Assembly (NCBI GenBank): GCA_046155505.1
Contig: JBJXFK010000020.1
Coordinates: 1-10,857 of the forward strand
Length of the DNA stretch: 10,857 nucleotides
Direction of reading: 5' to 3'
From: JBJXFK01 sp046155505
GTDB taxonomy: Bacteria > Planctomycetota > Phycisphaerae > UBA1845 > Fen-1342
The notes beneath the pieces were generated by a model, which saw only the letters and a program-made list of their open reading frames with translations, did not search any database and was not told the DNA's origin. Positions 1-6,636 of this stretch are shown piece after piece (the first letter of the stretch is position 1; the number at the start of each line of letters is the position of its first letter). Position numbers and translations under genes: made by a program.

Positions 1-2
1 CG

Positions 3-1277
3 ATGAAAGCCATTCGCGGCATCACGTATGAAGTAAAGCCGAGCGCGATTTCGCGCACCGCGGCGAATCTGCTCTGGTCGCTGAAAGCGGAACTGTCGCC
101 GCCCGTCGGCGTCGCGGACAAGACCAAGACGCTGCAAGTCGAGATCGCGTCGCTCTATCCGGTGAGCACAGGCGACCTCGCTTCCGAATCGCTGACCATC
201 GAGCTTCGCCGCGGCGCTGCGATCGTCGCAGCGGTCACGCTCGATGTCGAGAGCGGCGACGACGCCACGCAGCGCGGCGAGCTGGAACTGCGCGGCGATC
301 CGGCTCTGTCTGTCGGTGCGTATGAGGTGCGCGCGATCGTCGCCGATGCCCCGCCGCGCATCCTGCGGCGGTGGTACGTCACGCCGCGCGCGATGGACGA
401 CGTGCGCGACGAGTTGCGCGCCACGCTGCGGAGCGTGGAGACGGAGCAGCCGGCGCTGAAAGGCGCGATCGCACAATGCGCGGCCCGCGTCGATCTGCTC
501 ACCAGTGAACCGTCCGAAGGCAACTCGGCCGAGTTCTTACTCAACCCAATCGAGCATCAATCCGCCGTCGAATCCGAGATCGCCGCGCTCCGCGTCGGCA
601 CAAACCCCTATCGTTGGAAAGCAGGCGAGTATTGGCGCGTCATCCCCGGCGGCGCGGGCGACATCGCCATGCGTATCTACGTTCCGTCCTCTGTCGCCGC
701 GGCGCAAACGCCCGCGCGACTCGTCATCGCGCTGCACGGCGCGGGCGGCGACGAGCAGATGTTCATGTACGGCTACGGCGCGGGCAAGATCAAAGCGCTC
801 GGTGATCGCCATCAGTGCATCATCGCCACGCCGGTGACGAACAATTTCCTGCGTAGCGGCGATGCGCTGGATCGCCTGCTCGACTCGCTCGGCAAGGACT
901 ACGCGATCGACGCGGCGCAGGTCTTCGTGCTTGGACATTCGCTCGGCGCAGGCGCGACGCTGAATCTCGCTCGCAGCCGGGCCGATCGCATCGCAGCGGC
1001 AGCGGCGATCGCGACCGGCGGTTTCGGTTTTGGCGATGCAACCCGCATCGCGCCGACGTGGGTCATCGTGGCCGAGAATGACTTGATCGCGCGCGGCACT
1101 GACGACGCTCGCGCAAACGCTGCGGCCGCCGTCGCAAAGGGACTGCCGGTCGAGTTTCGACAGGTTGATGACTACGGCCATACGCTCGTCGTGGGTCATG
1201 TACTGAGCGACGTGTTCGAGTGGTTTTTCTCGCCCACGCGAGCCGCGTCGCAGCCGGCGAGCGCGAAGAGCAAGTGA
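3..1277 (+). CDS. alpha/beta-hydrolase, esterase/peptidase-like (probably 5'-partial)
   Basis: The C-terminal half (about residues 205-410 of the visible frame) is an alpha/beta-hydrolase. An HGAGGDEQMF oxyanion-type turn lies at H245. The nucleophile elbow GHSLGAG has S313. D360 in VAENDLI and H393 in DYGHTL are well placed to complete a Ser-Asp-His triad. Residues about 25-126 look like a beta-rich accessory domain, followed by a helical stretch to about 165. The fold resembles polyhydroxybutyrate-depolymerase/prolyl-oligopeptidase-type esterases, which cleave ester or peptide bonds; the substrate cannot be told. The first ATG sits two bases from the window edge, has no visible ribosome site and no signal peptide follows it. 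This Met is therefore probably internal and the true start lies outside. The gene ends 27 bases before the next gene on the same strand, so the two are likely cotranscribed. The hydrolase call is firm; the start and substrate are not. Confidence 0.85.
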   Translation: MKAIRGITYEVKPSAISRTAANLLWSLKAELSPPVGVADKTKTLQVEIASLYPVSTGDLASESLTIELRRGAAIVAAVTLDVESGDDATQRGELELRGDPALSVGAYEVRAIVADAPPRILRRWYVTPRAMDDVRDELRATLRSVETEQPALKGAIAQCAARVDLLTSEPSEGNSAEFLLNPIEHQSAVESEIAALRVGTNPYRWKAGEYWRVIPGGAGDIAMRIYVPSSVAAAQTPARLVIALHGAGGDEQMFMYGYGAGKIKALGDRHQCIIATPVTNNFLRSGDALDRLLDSLGKDYAIDAAQVFVLGHSLGAGATLNLARSRADRIAAAAAIATGGFGFGDATRIAPTWVIVAENDLIARGTDDARANAAAAVAKGLPVEFRQVDDYGHTLVVGHVLSDVFEWFFSPTRAASQPASAKSK

Positions 1278-1295
1278 CACTGCGAGCGGCGAATC

Positions 1296-1299
1296 GAGG
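1296..1299 (+). promoter_or_regulatory. ribosome binding site of the redox fusion gene
   Basis: GAGG followed by GGGA lies five bases before the ATG at 1305. This supports that start over the in-frame ATG at 1347, which has no comparable upstream site. Confidence 0.55.
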
Positions 1300-1304
1300 C
1301 GGGA

Positions 1305-2300
1305 ATGAGCAGCATCAGTAATCGTCAATGTCAGTCACCCGCGTGGATGTCGCTCACACTGCGCATCGCCGGCGTTTACAACGTGCTCTGGGGTGCGTGG
1401 GTGATTCTCATGCCCGGCATGATCTTCAGCACGCTAAGTATGCCCGCACCAAATTACCCCGGCATCTGGCAATGTGTCGGCATGATCGTCGGCGTCTATG
1501 GCGTCGGGTACTGGATCGCCGCGAGCGACCCCGCGCGACATTGGCCGATCGTGCTGGTCGGGCTGCTGGGCAAGACGCTCGGGCCGATCGGGTTCGCATT
1601 CTCGGTCGTCGGCGGAGAGTTGCCGCTCGCGTTCGGCTGGATGCTGATCACCAACGACTTCGTCTGGTGGGTGCCGTTCGCGATGATCCTCTGGCATGCC
1701 GCCGATCGCGCGATGCTCGGCGACGCGGTCGCACTCGCGCCCGACGCGCCGCTGTCGCCGGAAGCCGCGATGCGAACGGTTCGCACCGACCGCGGCGAAT
1801 CGCTCGCCGAACTGTCGTCGCGCCAACCGCAAATCGTGGTCTTCCTGCGCCACCTCGGTTGCACATTTTGCCGCGAGGCGCTCGCCGATCTCGCGCTGCG
1901 CGATCGCGAACTGCGTTCCCGCAATCTCGGGGTCGTCATCGTTCACATGGGCTACGAGCGCGAGGCCGCCGCGATGCTCGACCGGTACGGCTTGCGCGAC
2001 GCTACGCGCGTGAACGATCCCGAGCGCGTGCTCTATCGTGCGTTCGACCTGAAGCGCGGACGATTCACGCAACTCTTCGGATTGCGCGTATGGCTGCGCG
2101 GCATTTCGGCCGGGTTGATCGCCGGCCACGGCGTGGGTTCAGTCGCGGGCGACGGATTTCAGATGCCGGGCGCGTTTGTCATTCACGACGGACACATTGT
2201 CCGCGCGTTCCGGCACCAGACCGCCGCCGACCGGCCCGATTACGTCGAACTGGCGAGTTGCGAAATCCCCGCGCGATCGCCGCAGGGTGGCCCGGCATGA
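1305..2300 (+). CDS. membrane protein fused to AhpC/TSA-like (SelL/PRXL2-type) redox domain
   Basis: This 331-residue protein has two parts. Residues 21-41, 54-73, 80-102 and 108-130 are four hydrophobic segments forming a small membrane domain. Residues about 155-320 resemble the AhpC-TSA_2 (peroxiredoxin-like, SelL-related) thioredoxin fold. Its active-site motif is LGCTFCRE, with C186 and C189 forming CxxC just after the strand IVVFLRH. A late strand, GAFVIHDGHIVRAF, is typical of the thioredoxin/peroxiredoxin fold. The likely role is thiol-disulfide exchange or peroxide reduction next to the inner membrane; whether the redox domain faces the cytoplasm is not resolved. The gene follows the hydrolase by 27 bases and its stop overlaps the start of the next gene (ATGA), which suggests translational coupling. 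The membrane domain is of unknown function. The redox assignment is fairly sure; the substrate is unknown. Confidence 0.8.
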   Translation: MSSISNRQCQSPAWMSLTLRIAGVYNVLWGAWVILMPGMIFSTLSMPAPNYPGIWQCVGMIVGVYGVGYWIAASDPARHWPIVLVGLLGKTLGPIGFAFSVVGGELPLAFGWMLITNDFVWWVPFAMILWHAADRAMLGDAVALAPDAPLSPEAAMRTVRTDRGESLAELSSRQPQIVVFLRHLGCTFCREALADLALRDRELRSRNLGVVIVHMGYEREAAAMLDRYGLRDATRVNDPERVLYRAFDLKRGRFTQLFGLRVWLRGISAGLIAGHGVGSVAGDGFQMPGAFVIHDGHIVRAFRHQTAADRPDYVELASCEIPARSPQGGPA

Positions 2301-2746
2301 ATGCACTCACGATGTGGCTTGTGTTAGGCAACGCGGCGGCGACATGGGCGCTGGTCGGCCTGATCTGGACGATTCAGGTCGTGCACTACCCGCTGTTCGC
2401 CGCCGTCGGGGCCGAGCAGTTCGTCGCGTATGAGCGCTCGCATCAGTCGCGCATCACGCTAATCGTCGCGCCGCTGATGGGCATCGAACTGGTCACCGCC
2501 GCACTGCTGATCGCGTATCCGCCGAGCGGAATCGCTTCGTGGACGCTGTGGCTCGGGGCGGCGTTGGTCGTAGCTGTGTGGCTTTCCACCGCGCTGGTCC
2601 AAGTGCCGCAGCATGAGCTGCTCGGTCGCGGGCTCGATCCGCGCGTGGTGAACAAGCTCGTCGCGACGAACTGGATTCGCACGATCGCATGGACCGCGCG
2701 CGGCGGCATCATGCTCTGGGTTCTCGCGCGCATGCTCGACAAATGA
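2297..2746 (+). CDS. small four-helix membrane protein with conserved-looking histidines, unknown function
   Basis: The protein has 149 residues and four predicted transmembrane segments at about 7-27, 54-74, 81-101 and 126-145. Histidines stand at or near membrane borders: H30 in QVVHYPLF, H49 in ERSHQSR and H106 in VPQHELL. The size and topology recall small four-helix families such as DUF1772, but I cannot confirm membership. The start at 2297 overlaps the upstream TGA as ATGA, and an open frame further upstream only shadows the redox gene. The coupling suggests that it works with the membrane redox protein, possibly as a cofactor-holding or electron-transfer partner; that is inference. 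The gene ends nine bases from the convergent sulfatase stop. Confidence 0.75.
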   Translation: MNALTMWLVLGNAAATWALVGLIWTIQVVHYPLFAAVGAEQFVAYERSHQSRITLIVAPLMGIELVTAALLIAYPPSGIASWTLWLGAALVVAVWLSTALVQVPQHELLGRGLDPRVVNKLVATNWIRTIAWTARGGIMLWVLARMLDK

Positions 2747-2755
2747 CGCGCTACA

Positions 2756-4321
2756 TCACGGTTCGCGTGAGACCGTCCTGGGCCTCGTCCGTGGCGAGAA
2801 ACTGCCCATCATCGACTCTGCCGGATCGATCTCCGGCACAGCGAGTTGTTTGCGCAAGCACTGCAATTCCGCGAACATTTTGTCTTTCACGCCGGCGTAC
2901 GTCGGGTTCTTGTACAGATTCGTCAGCTCGAATGGATCGAACTTCAGGTCATACAACTCCCACTCGTTCACGTCCTTTTCATAGAAATGAATCAGTTTGA
3001 ACCGCGTGTCGGTCACGCCATAGTGCTTGCGCACGAAGTGCCACGCCGGGAACTCGTAGTAGTGGTAATAGAAACTTGTCCGCCAATCCGTCGGCTTTTC
3101 GCCCTTCAGGATCGGCACGAGCGAGCGGCCATGCATATCGGCCGGCGTCGCAGCCCCCGCGATCTCCAGAAACGTCGGCGCAAAATCCAGATTCGACACG
3201 ATCGCATCGCAAAACGTCCCGGCCTTCGCAACGCCCGGCCAGCGAATCATCAGCGGCGTGCGTAGTGAGTGTTCGTACATCCAACGCTTGTCAAACCAGC
3301 CATGCTCACCGAGGTAAAATCCCTGATCCGAGACGTAGATCACGACGGTGTTCTTGGCCAGGCCCGACTCGTCGAGATACCTCAGCGCGCGGCCCACATT
3401 GTCATCGAGTGCCGCCACGCAGCGCAGATAGTCCTTGATGAACTGCTGATACTTCCAGCGCACGAGTGCCTCGCCTGTCAGCCCCAGCTCGCGAAACCGC
3501 GCGTTGCGCGCGCCGTAGAAAGCGTTCCACTTCGCGAGTTGCTCTTCGTTCAGCTCACGCGGCGGAATCAGTTTCAAATCGCGCTCGTCCATCGTCTCGC
3601 GGATCAGCATGTCCGATTGCCGCGCAGCCGTGCCACGCAGCGAATCGTCCTCAAACAGCAACGGCGGCTCGGGAATCGTCATGTTTTCGAACATGTGGAA
3701 GTGTTCCGGCGCGGGATCGAACGGCCGGTGCGGCGTCTTGTGCTGATACATCAGAAAGAACGGCTTGCCCTTGTCGCGGCCGGTTTCCAGCCAATCGAGG
3801 ACGCGATCGGTGATCACGTTCGTCGTATACCCGGTGTACTCCACCTGCTTGCCGTTGCGGATCATTGGCGAGTTGTAATACGTGCCTTGATCGATCAGCA
3901 CCTCCGAATAATCGAATCCCGGCGGATCAATCTGCAAGTGCCACTTGCCGATGATCGCCGTCGCATAGCCGGCCTCTTGCAGCATGCGCGTGACCAACGG
4001 CTGATCGGCGTTCAGTTTGTTGCGGTTGTGATAGACGCCATTGGCGTGGCTGTATTTGCCGGTGAGCACGGTCGCCCGGCTGGGCCCGCAGATCGAGTTG
4101 CCCACAAAACAATTGTCGAACCGCACACCCGCCGTCGCGATCGAGTCGATGTGCGGCGTCTGGTTGATCCGCGAGCCATAGGCGCTGATGGCTTGCAAGG
4201 CGTGGTCGTCGGTGAAGATGAAAAGGATGTTAGGCTTGTCGGCGGCAACGACCGTGCCCGCCGCAAGAGCGAGTACGCACGTTGTGACCATCGAGCGACG
4301 AAGGCAACGATGTCGAGACAT
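2756..4321 (-). CDS. secreted type-I sulfatase (arylsulfatase A family, formylglycine-dependent)
   Basis: This 521-residue protein begins with a signal peptide: MSRHRCLRRS, a hydrophobic core at about 11-24, and probable cleavage near A26-A27. It is therefore exported. The mature part starts with NILFIFTDDH, where D38-D39 are metal ligands. The sulfatase signature CGPSR spans C78-R82; C78 would be converted to formylglycine. Further active-site elements are K126 and H128 in GKWH, H198 in KTPH, D332-Q333 and H340 in SDQGFYLGEHG, and K345. The C-terminal part from about 435 (TRFKLIHFYEKD, ELYDLKFDP) is the usual sulfatase C-terminal subdomain. It hydrolyses sulfate esters, most likely of a carbohydrate such as a sulfated glycan; the substrate is not determined. 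The ATG at 4321 is chosen because GGAG lies eight bases upstream and the signal peptide begins there. A longer in-frame start at 4552 would bury the signal peptide. No maturase gene is nearby. Confidence 0.93.
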   Translation of the reverse strand: MSRHRCLRRSMVTTCVLALAAGTVVAADKPNILFIFTDDHALQAISAYGSRINQTPHIDSIATAGVRFDNCFVGNSICGPSRATVLTGKYSHANGVYHNRNKLNADQPLVTRMLQEAGYATAIIGKWHLQIDPPGFDYSEVLIDQGTYYNSPMIRNGKQVEYTGYTTNVITDRVLDWLETGRDKGKPFFLMYQHKTPHRPFDPAPEHFHMFENMTIPEPPLLFEDDSLRGTAARQSDMLIRETMDERDLKLIPPRELNEEQLAKWNAFYGARNARFRELGLTGEALVRWKYQQFIKDYLRCVAALDDNVGRALRYLDESGLAKNTVVIYVSDQGFYLGEHGWFDKRWMYEHSLRTPLMIRWPGVAKAGTFCDAIVSNLDFAPTFLEIAGAATPADMHGRSLVPILKGEKPTDWRTSFYYHYYEFPAWHFVRKHYGVTDTRFKLIHFYEKDVNEWELYDLKFDPFELTNLYKNPTYAGVKDKMFAELQCLRKQLAVPEIDPAESMMGSFSPRTRPRTVSREP

Positions 4322-4389
4322 GGCTCGGTCTCCGCTGGGTCCGCCGAAGACAGTGCCGATCGGCAAATGGCGTTCGGCGGTCGCGGCGC

Positions 4390-4418
4390 ATGATCGGATT
4401 TGGCCGACGTTGTCGCAA
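4390..4418 (-). promoter_or_regulatory. possible weak sigma70-type promoter of the sulfatase gene
   Basis: On the minus strand TTGCGA (4418-4413) and GATCAT (4395-4390) are 17 bases apart, each matching four of six consensus bases. It lies about 70 bases upstream of the sulfatase start. This is a weak match found by eye in GC-rich DNA. Confidence 0.25.
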
Positions 4419-4501
4419 GCGCCCCCATCGGCCGCGTCCACATCACCGGGCAGGCGCGGGCGAGATTTTCTTACGCAGCCGTGCCTCCCGCGAGCACCGC
4501 C

Positions 4502-4510
4502 TGTTATCAT
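4502..4510 (+). promoter_or_regulatory. possible extended -10 promoter of the zinc-ribbon/M50 operon
   Basis: TGTTATCAT reads as an extended -10 (TG, one base, TATCAT). It lies 14 bases before the GGAG ribosome site and 25 bases before the ATG at 4535, which would give a short leader. I see no good -35 element. The match is suggestive only. Confidence 0.35.
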
Positions 4511-4523
4511 CCGAGAATTCCTT

Positions 4524-4527
4524 GGAG
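4524..4527 (+). promoter_or_regulatory. ribosome binding site deciding the start at 4535
   Basis: GGAG stands seven bases before ATG 4535. The open frame extends upstream to 4400, but nothing there resembles a start signal, and that stretch is the divergent promoter region. Confidence 0.6.
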
Positions 4528-4534
4528 CTACTTG

Positions 4535-5383
4535 ATGTCCGCGCCGCAACATCCAGAGCCGAATTCCAGCATCCAGTTCGACCGCGCCGATTATGGTGCC
4601 GCGCCGCCCGGCGCTGCCGGCCTCGCATGCAGTCGGTGCAGCCGCTCGATCCGCGAAGCCTACTTCAGCGTGAACGGCCAGATCGCGTGCAGCCCCTGTC
4701 GGCAGGCGATCGAGGCCGAGTTTCGCGGCGGTTCCGGGTTCGGCAGGTTCATTCGCGCGACGCTATTCGGCGTCGGCGCGGGGCTGCTCGGTGCGTTGCT
4801 CTATTTTGCGGTTGCGGCGATCAGCGGCTACGAGCTGGGGTTGATGGCGCTCGCTGTGGGTGTCGCAGTCGGCTACGCCGTCCGCGCCGGTTCGCGGGCG
4901 CGCGGCGGCTGGTTGTATCAACTGCTCGCCATCGTTTTGGCGTACCTGTCGATCGGCATGTCCTATTCAATGATGTTGGTGCAGGAACTGATCACGAACC
5001 CGGAATTGCTTTCAGAGTTGACCGAACCGAACGAATCGGCGAATTCCGAAAATGCCGACTCACAGCCCGCTTCGAGCGCCACATCGGAACCCGCGGCCAG
5101 CGCCCCGGCGAGCAGCGCCATCGTTGACGCGCCGCCCGACGCGCTCACCGTGCTCGCGGCGATCGCGCTCATCGGCTTTGCGATCTGCGCAACTGTCGCC
5201 GCCTCGCCAATACTCATCGGATTCAATAGTCCGTTCGCGTTCATCATTCTGGCGATCACGGTCTATGAGGCGTGGCGAATCAACCGCACGCCCGGCCTGT
5301 TGATCGAAGGTCCGCTCGCGCTCGGCACCGCCCCGACTGCGCTGCCGCCGATCCCGCCGCCGCAGGAGCCGAAAAATGGCTGA
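4535..5383 (+). CDS. zinc-ribbon multi-pass membrane protein, unknown function
   Basis: This 282-residue protein opens with a short polar tail and then a zinc ribbon: C32-x2-C35 (CSRC) and C52-x2-C55 (CSPC). Hydrophobic segments follow at about 73-92, 97-115 and 127-149. A polar, Ala/Ser/Glu/Pro-rich linker spans about 152-200. A second hydrophobic block covers about 205-250, and the C-terminus is proline-rich. The hydrophobic part with ISGYELGLMALAVG and a YxVRxGSRxRGGW-type turn resembles a conserved but uncharacterised bacterial membrane family. The zinc ribbon probably lies in the cytoplasm. The next gene overlaps it by eight bases and also starts with a zinc ribbon, so the two products probably act together, perhaps with this protein as a partner or substrate of the protease. 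No enzymatic motif is visible. Confidence 0.8.
   Translation: MSAPQHPEPNSSIQFDRADYGAAPPGAAGLACSRCSRSIREAYFSVNGQIACSPCRQAIEAEFRGGSGFGRFIRATLFGVGAGLLGALLYFAVAAISGYELGLMALAVGVAVGYAVRAGSRARGGWLYQLLAIVLAYLSIGMSYSMMLVQELITNPELLSELTEPNESANSENADSQPASSATSEPAASAPASSAIVDAPPDALTVLAAIALIGFAICATVAASPILIGFNSPFAFIILAITVYEAWRINRTPGLLIEGPLALGTAPTALPPIPPPQEPKNG
5364..5368 (+). promoter_or_regulatory. ribosome binding site inside the upstream gene
   Basis: AGGAG lies seven bases before ATG 5376, within the last codons of the zinc-ribbon gene. It gives strong support for the overlapping start and for translational coupling. Confidence 0.65.
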
Positions 5384-6482
5384 ACGGCGTGCGGTGCCGA
5401 CCTGCACCGGGTGCGGCTCCGAACTGCCGATGGCCGCGCTCGTCTGTCCGGTTTGTCAGACAATCGTCCACGCCGACCGACTGCGCGAATTGGCTCGCGA
5501 TGCGGAAGCCTGCGAGCGCGACGGCAAATCGACCGACGCGATGGGGCATTTGCGCGAAGCACTGACGCTCTTGCCCGAAAGTTCTCGTCAGTTTGCCGTG
5601 GTGCGCGACCGCGTCGAAGCGCTGTCGCGCGGTAAGTCGCCGCAGCCGATCACCATCGCCGCGACGACCGCTGCGCAGCAAACATCGCGGGCCGACGCGC
5701 CCCCGGCCGCATCACAGGCCGATCGCCCACAATCACGAAAAGCCGGCACCGCGGCGGCGCTCGGCACGGTCGGCGTGCTGCTGATGATTGCCTGGAAATT
5801 CAAGGCGGTCCTGCTGTTCCTCCTTACCAAGGGCAAGCTGCTGCTGCTCGGCCTGACCAAGGGCAGCACGGCGTTCTCGATGCTCGTCTCGCTCGGCGCG
5901 TATTGGGCGATCTGGGGTTGGAAATTCGCGCTTGGCCTGGTCGTGTCGATCTACATTCACGAGATGGGGCACGTCGCGGCGCTCACGCGGCTGGGGATCA
6001 AGGCCACGCCGCCGATGTTCATTCCGGGGCTCGGGGCGATGATTCGGCTGAAACAGTATCCCACGTCGCCGCGAGAGGACGCGCGCGTCGGCCTCGCCGG
6101 GCCGATCTGGGGGCTTGGTGCGGCGCTCGCTGCCTACGGCGTTTCGCTGGCCAGCGGGTCGCTGGCGTGGGCGGCGATTGCGAAGGTCGGTGCGTGGTTG
6201 AATTTGTTCAATCTGCTGCCGGTGTTCGGGCTGGATGGCGCGCGCGGCTTTCGCTCGCTCGTGCGATGGCAACGGTGGACGGTCGCGCTGGCGTTCGTCG
6301 GTGCGTGGATGGCGACGGGCGACGGATTGCTGCTGCTGCTGGCGCTTGTCGCGATCGGCGTGGCGGTTGCGTCCGCCCCGGCAACCGAACCGGACTATCC
6401 GGCGTTTCTGACGTTTCTCGTGCTGATCGCGTCGCTCTCGGCGATCTCGGCTCTGAACGTGCCGACGGACGTGCTGGAGTGA
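5376..6482 (+). CDS. zinc-ribbon site-2 protease family (M50) membrane metalloprotease
   Basis: This protein has 368 residues. An N-terminal zinc ribbon uses C10, C13, C24 and C27 (CTGC, CPVC). A helical, TPR-like stretch spans about 33-85, and an Ala/Pro/Gln-rich linker runs to about 122. The membrane part then begins. The catalytic HExxH is HEMGH (H195, E196, H199) inside a hydrophobic segment. The third zinc ligand, D287, lies in NLLPVFGLDG (N279, P282), the second hallmark of site-2 proteases. Further hydrophobic segments lie at about 125-150, 154-180, 240-260, 303-336 and 344-362. Such enzymes cut transmembrane segments of regulators or clear signal peptides; the substrate here is unknown. 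It overlaps the zinc-ribbon gene by eight bases. No PDZ domain is seen, unlike RseP. The family call is firm and the biological role is open. Confidence 0.9.
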   Translation: MAERRAVPTCTGCGSELPMAALVCPVCQTIVHADRLRELARDAEACERDGKSTDAMGHLREALTLLPESSRQFAVVRDRVEALSRGKSPQPITIAATTAAQQTSRADAPPAASQADRPQSRKAGTAAALGTVGVLLMIAWKFKAVLLFLLTKGKLLLLGLTKGSTAFSMLVSLGAYWAIWGWKFALGLVVSIYIHEMGHVAALTRLGIKATPPMFIPGLGAMIRLKQYPTSPREDARVGLAGPIWGLGAALAAYGVSLASGSLAWAAIAKVGAWLNLFNLLPVFGLDGARGFRSLVRWQRWTVALAFVGAWMATGDGLLLLLALVAIGVAVASAPATEPDYPAFLTFLVLIASLSAISALNVPTDVLE

Positions 6483-6521
6483 GCCGCCCACGGCAAACCG
6501 CGGCCCGTCGCGCGACGACGA

Positions 6522-6550
6522 TAGACACGACTTCGATTGGCACGGACAAT
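6522..6550 (+). promoter_or_regulatory. putative sigma70 promoter of the tRNA gene
   Basis: TAGACA (6522-6527, five of six -35 bases) and GACAAT (6545-6550, four of six -10 bases) are separated by 17 bases. Initiation would fall near 6557, just before the tRNA at 6563. It was found by eye, but the spacing and position fit well. Confidence 0.45.
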
Positions 6551-6562
6551 AGCGTGGGTTGC

Positions 6563-6636
6563 GGGCCTATAGCTCAGTCGGTTAGAGCGGGGGACTCATA
6601 ATCCCTTGGTCGCAGGTTCGAGTCCTGCTGGGCCCA
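6563..6636 (+). tRNA. tRNA with CAT anticodon, probably tRNA-Ile2 (lysidine type)
   Basis: The 74-base gene folds fully. The acceptor is GGGCCTA with TGGGCCC (one G-T pair) and A73. The D arm is GCTC/GAGC. The anticodon stem is GGGGA/TCCCT around loop CTCATAA, with anticodon CAT at 6597-6599. The variable region is TGGTC and the T arm is GCAGG-TTCGAGT-CCTGC. CCA is not encoded; TGC follows. Although CAT also reads Met, the anticodon-to-variable region (GACTCATAATC, CTTGGTCGC) closely matches the bacterial tRNA-Ile2 that TilS modifies at C34 to read AUA. It lacks the unpaired 1-72 position of initiator tRNA-Met. Its 3' half serves as the insertion site of the element to its right, whose integrase reads into it on the opposite strand. 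Confidence 0.93.

Noticed and set aside
537..1328. Minus-strand open frame of 263 codons
   Set aside because: It lies wholly opposite the alpha/beta-hydrolase, has an Arg-rich shadow composition and no recognisable domain.
1328..2296. N-terminal extension of the small four-helix membrane protein
   Set aside because: The extension is an Arg-rich out-of-frame reading of the redox fusion gene. The real start is the ATG at 2297.
2756..2776. Small hairpins (TCACG/CGTGA and ACGGT/ACCGT) between the convergent genes as a terminator
   Set aside because: Stems are only five base pairs, overlap each other and coding sequence, and have no T-run.
3269..4393. Plus-strand open frame of 374 codons
   Set aside because: It is antisense to the sulfatase, whose motifs are unmistakable. 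The open frame is a product of GC-rich codon bias.
4400..4534. Upstream extension of the zinc-ribbon membrane protein
   Set aside because: There is no start signal in it; the ATG at 4535 has GGAG at proper distance.
4322..4552. 77-codon N-terminal extension of the sulfatase
   Set aside because: It would place the signal peptide inside the protein and covers the divergent promoter region. The ATG at 4321 has a good ribosome site.
6563..6636. Reading the CAT tRNA as tRNA-Met
   Set aside because: The anticodon arm and variable region match tRNA-Ile2. A TilS-recognition analysis would settle it fully.
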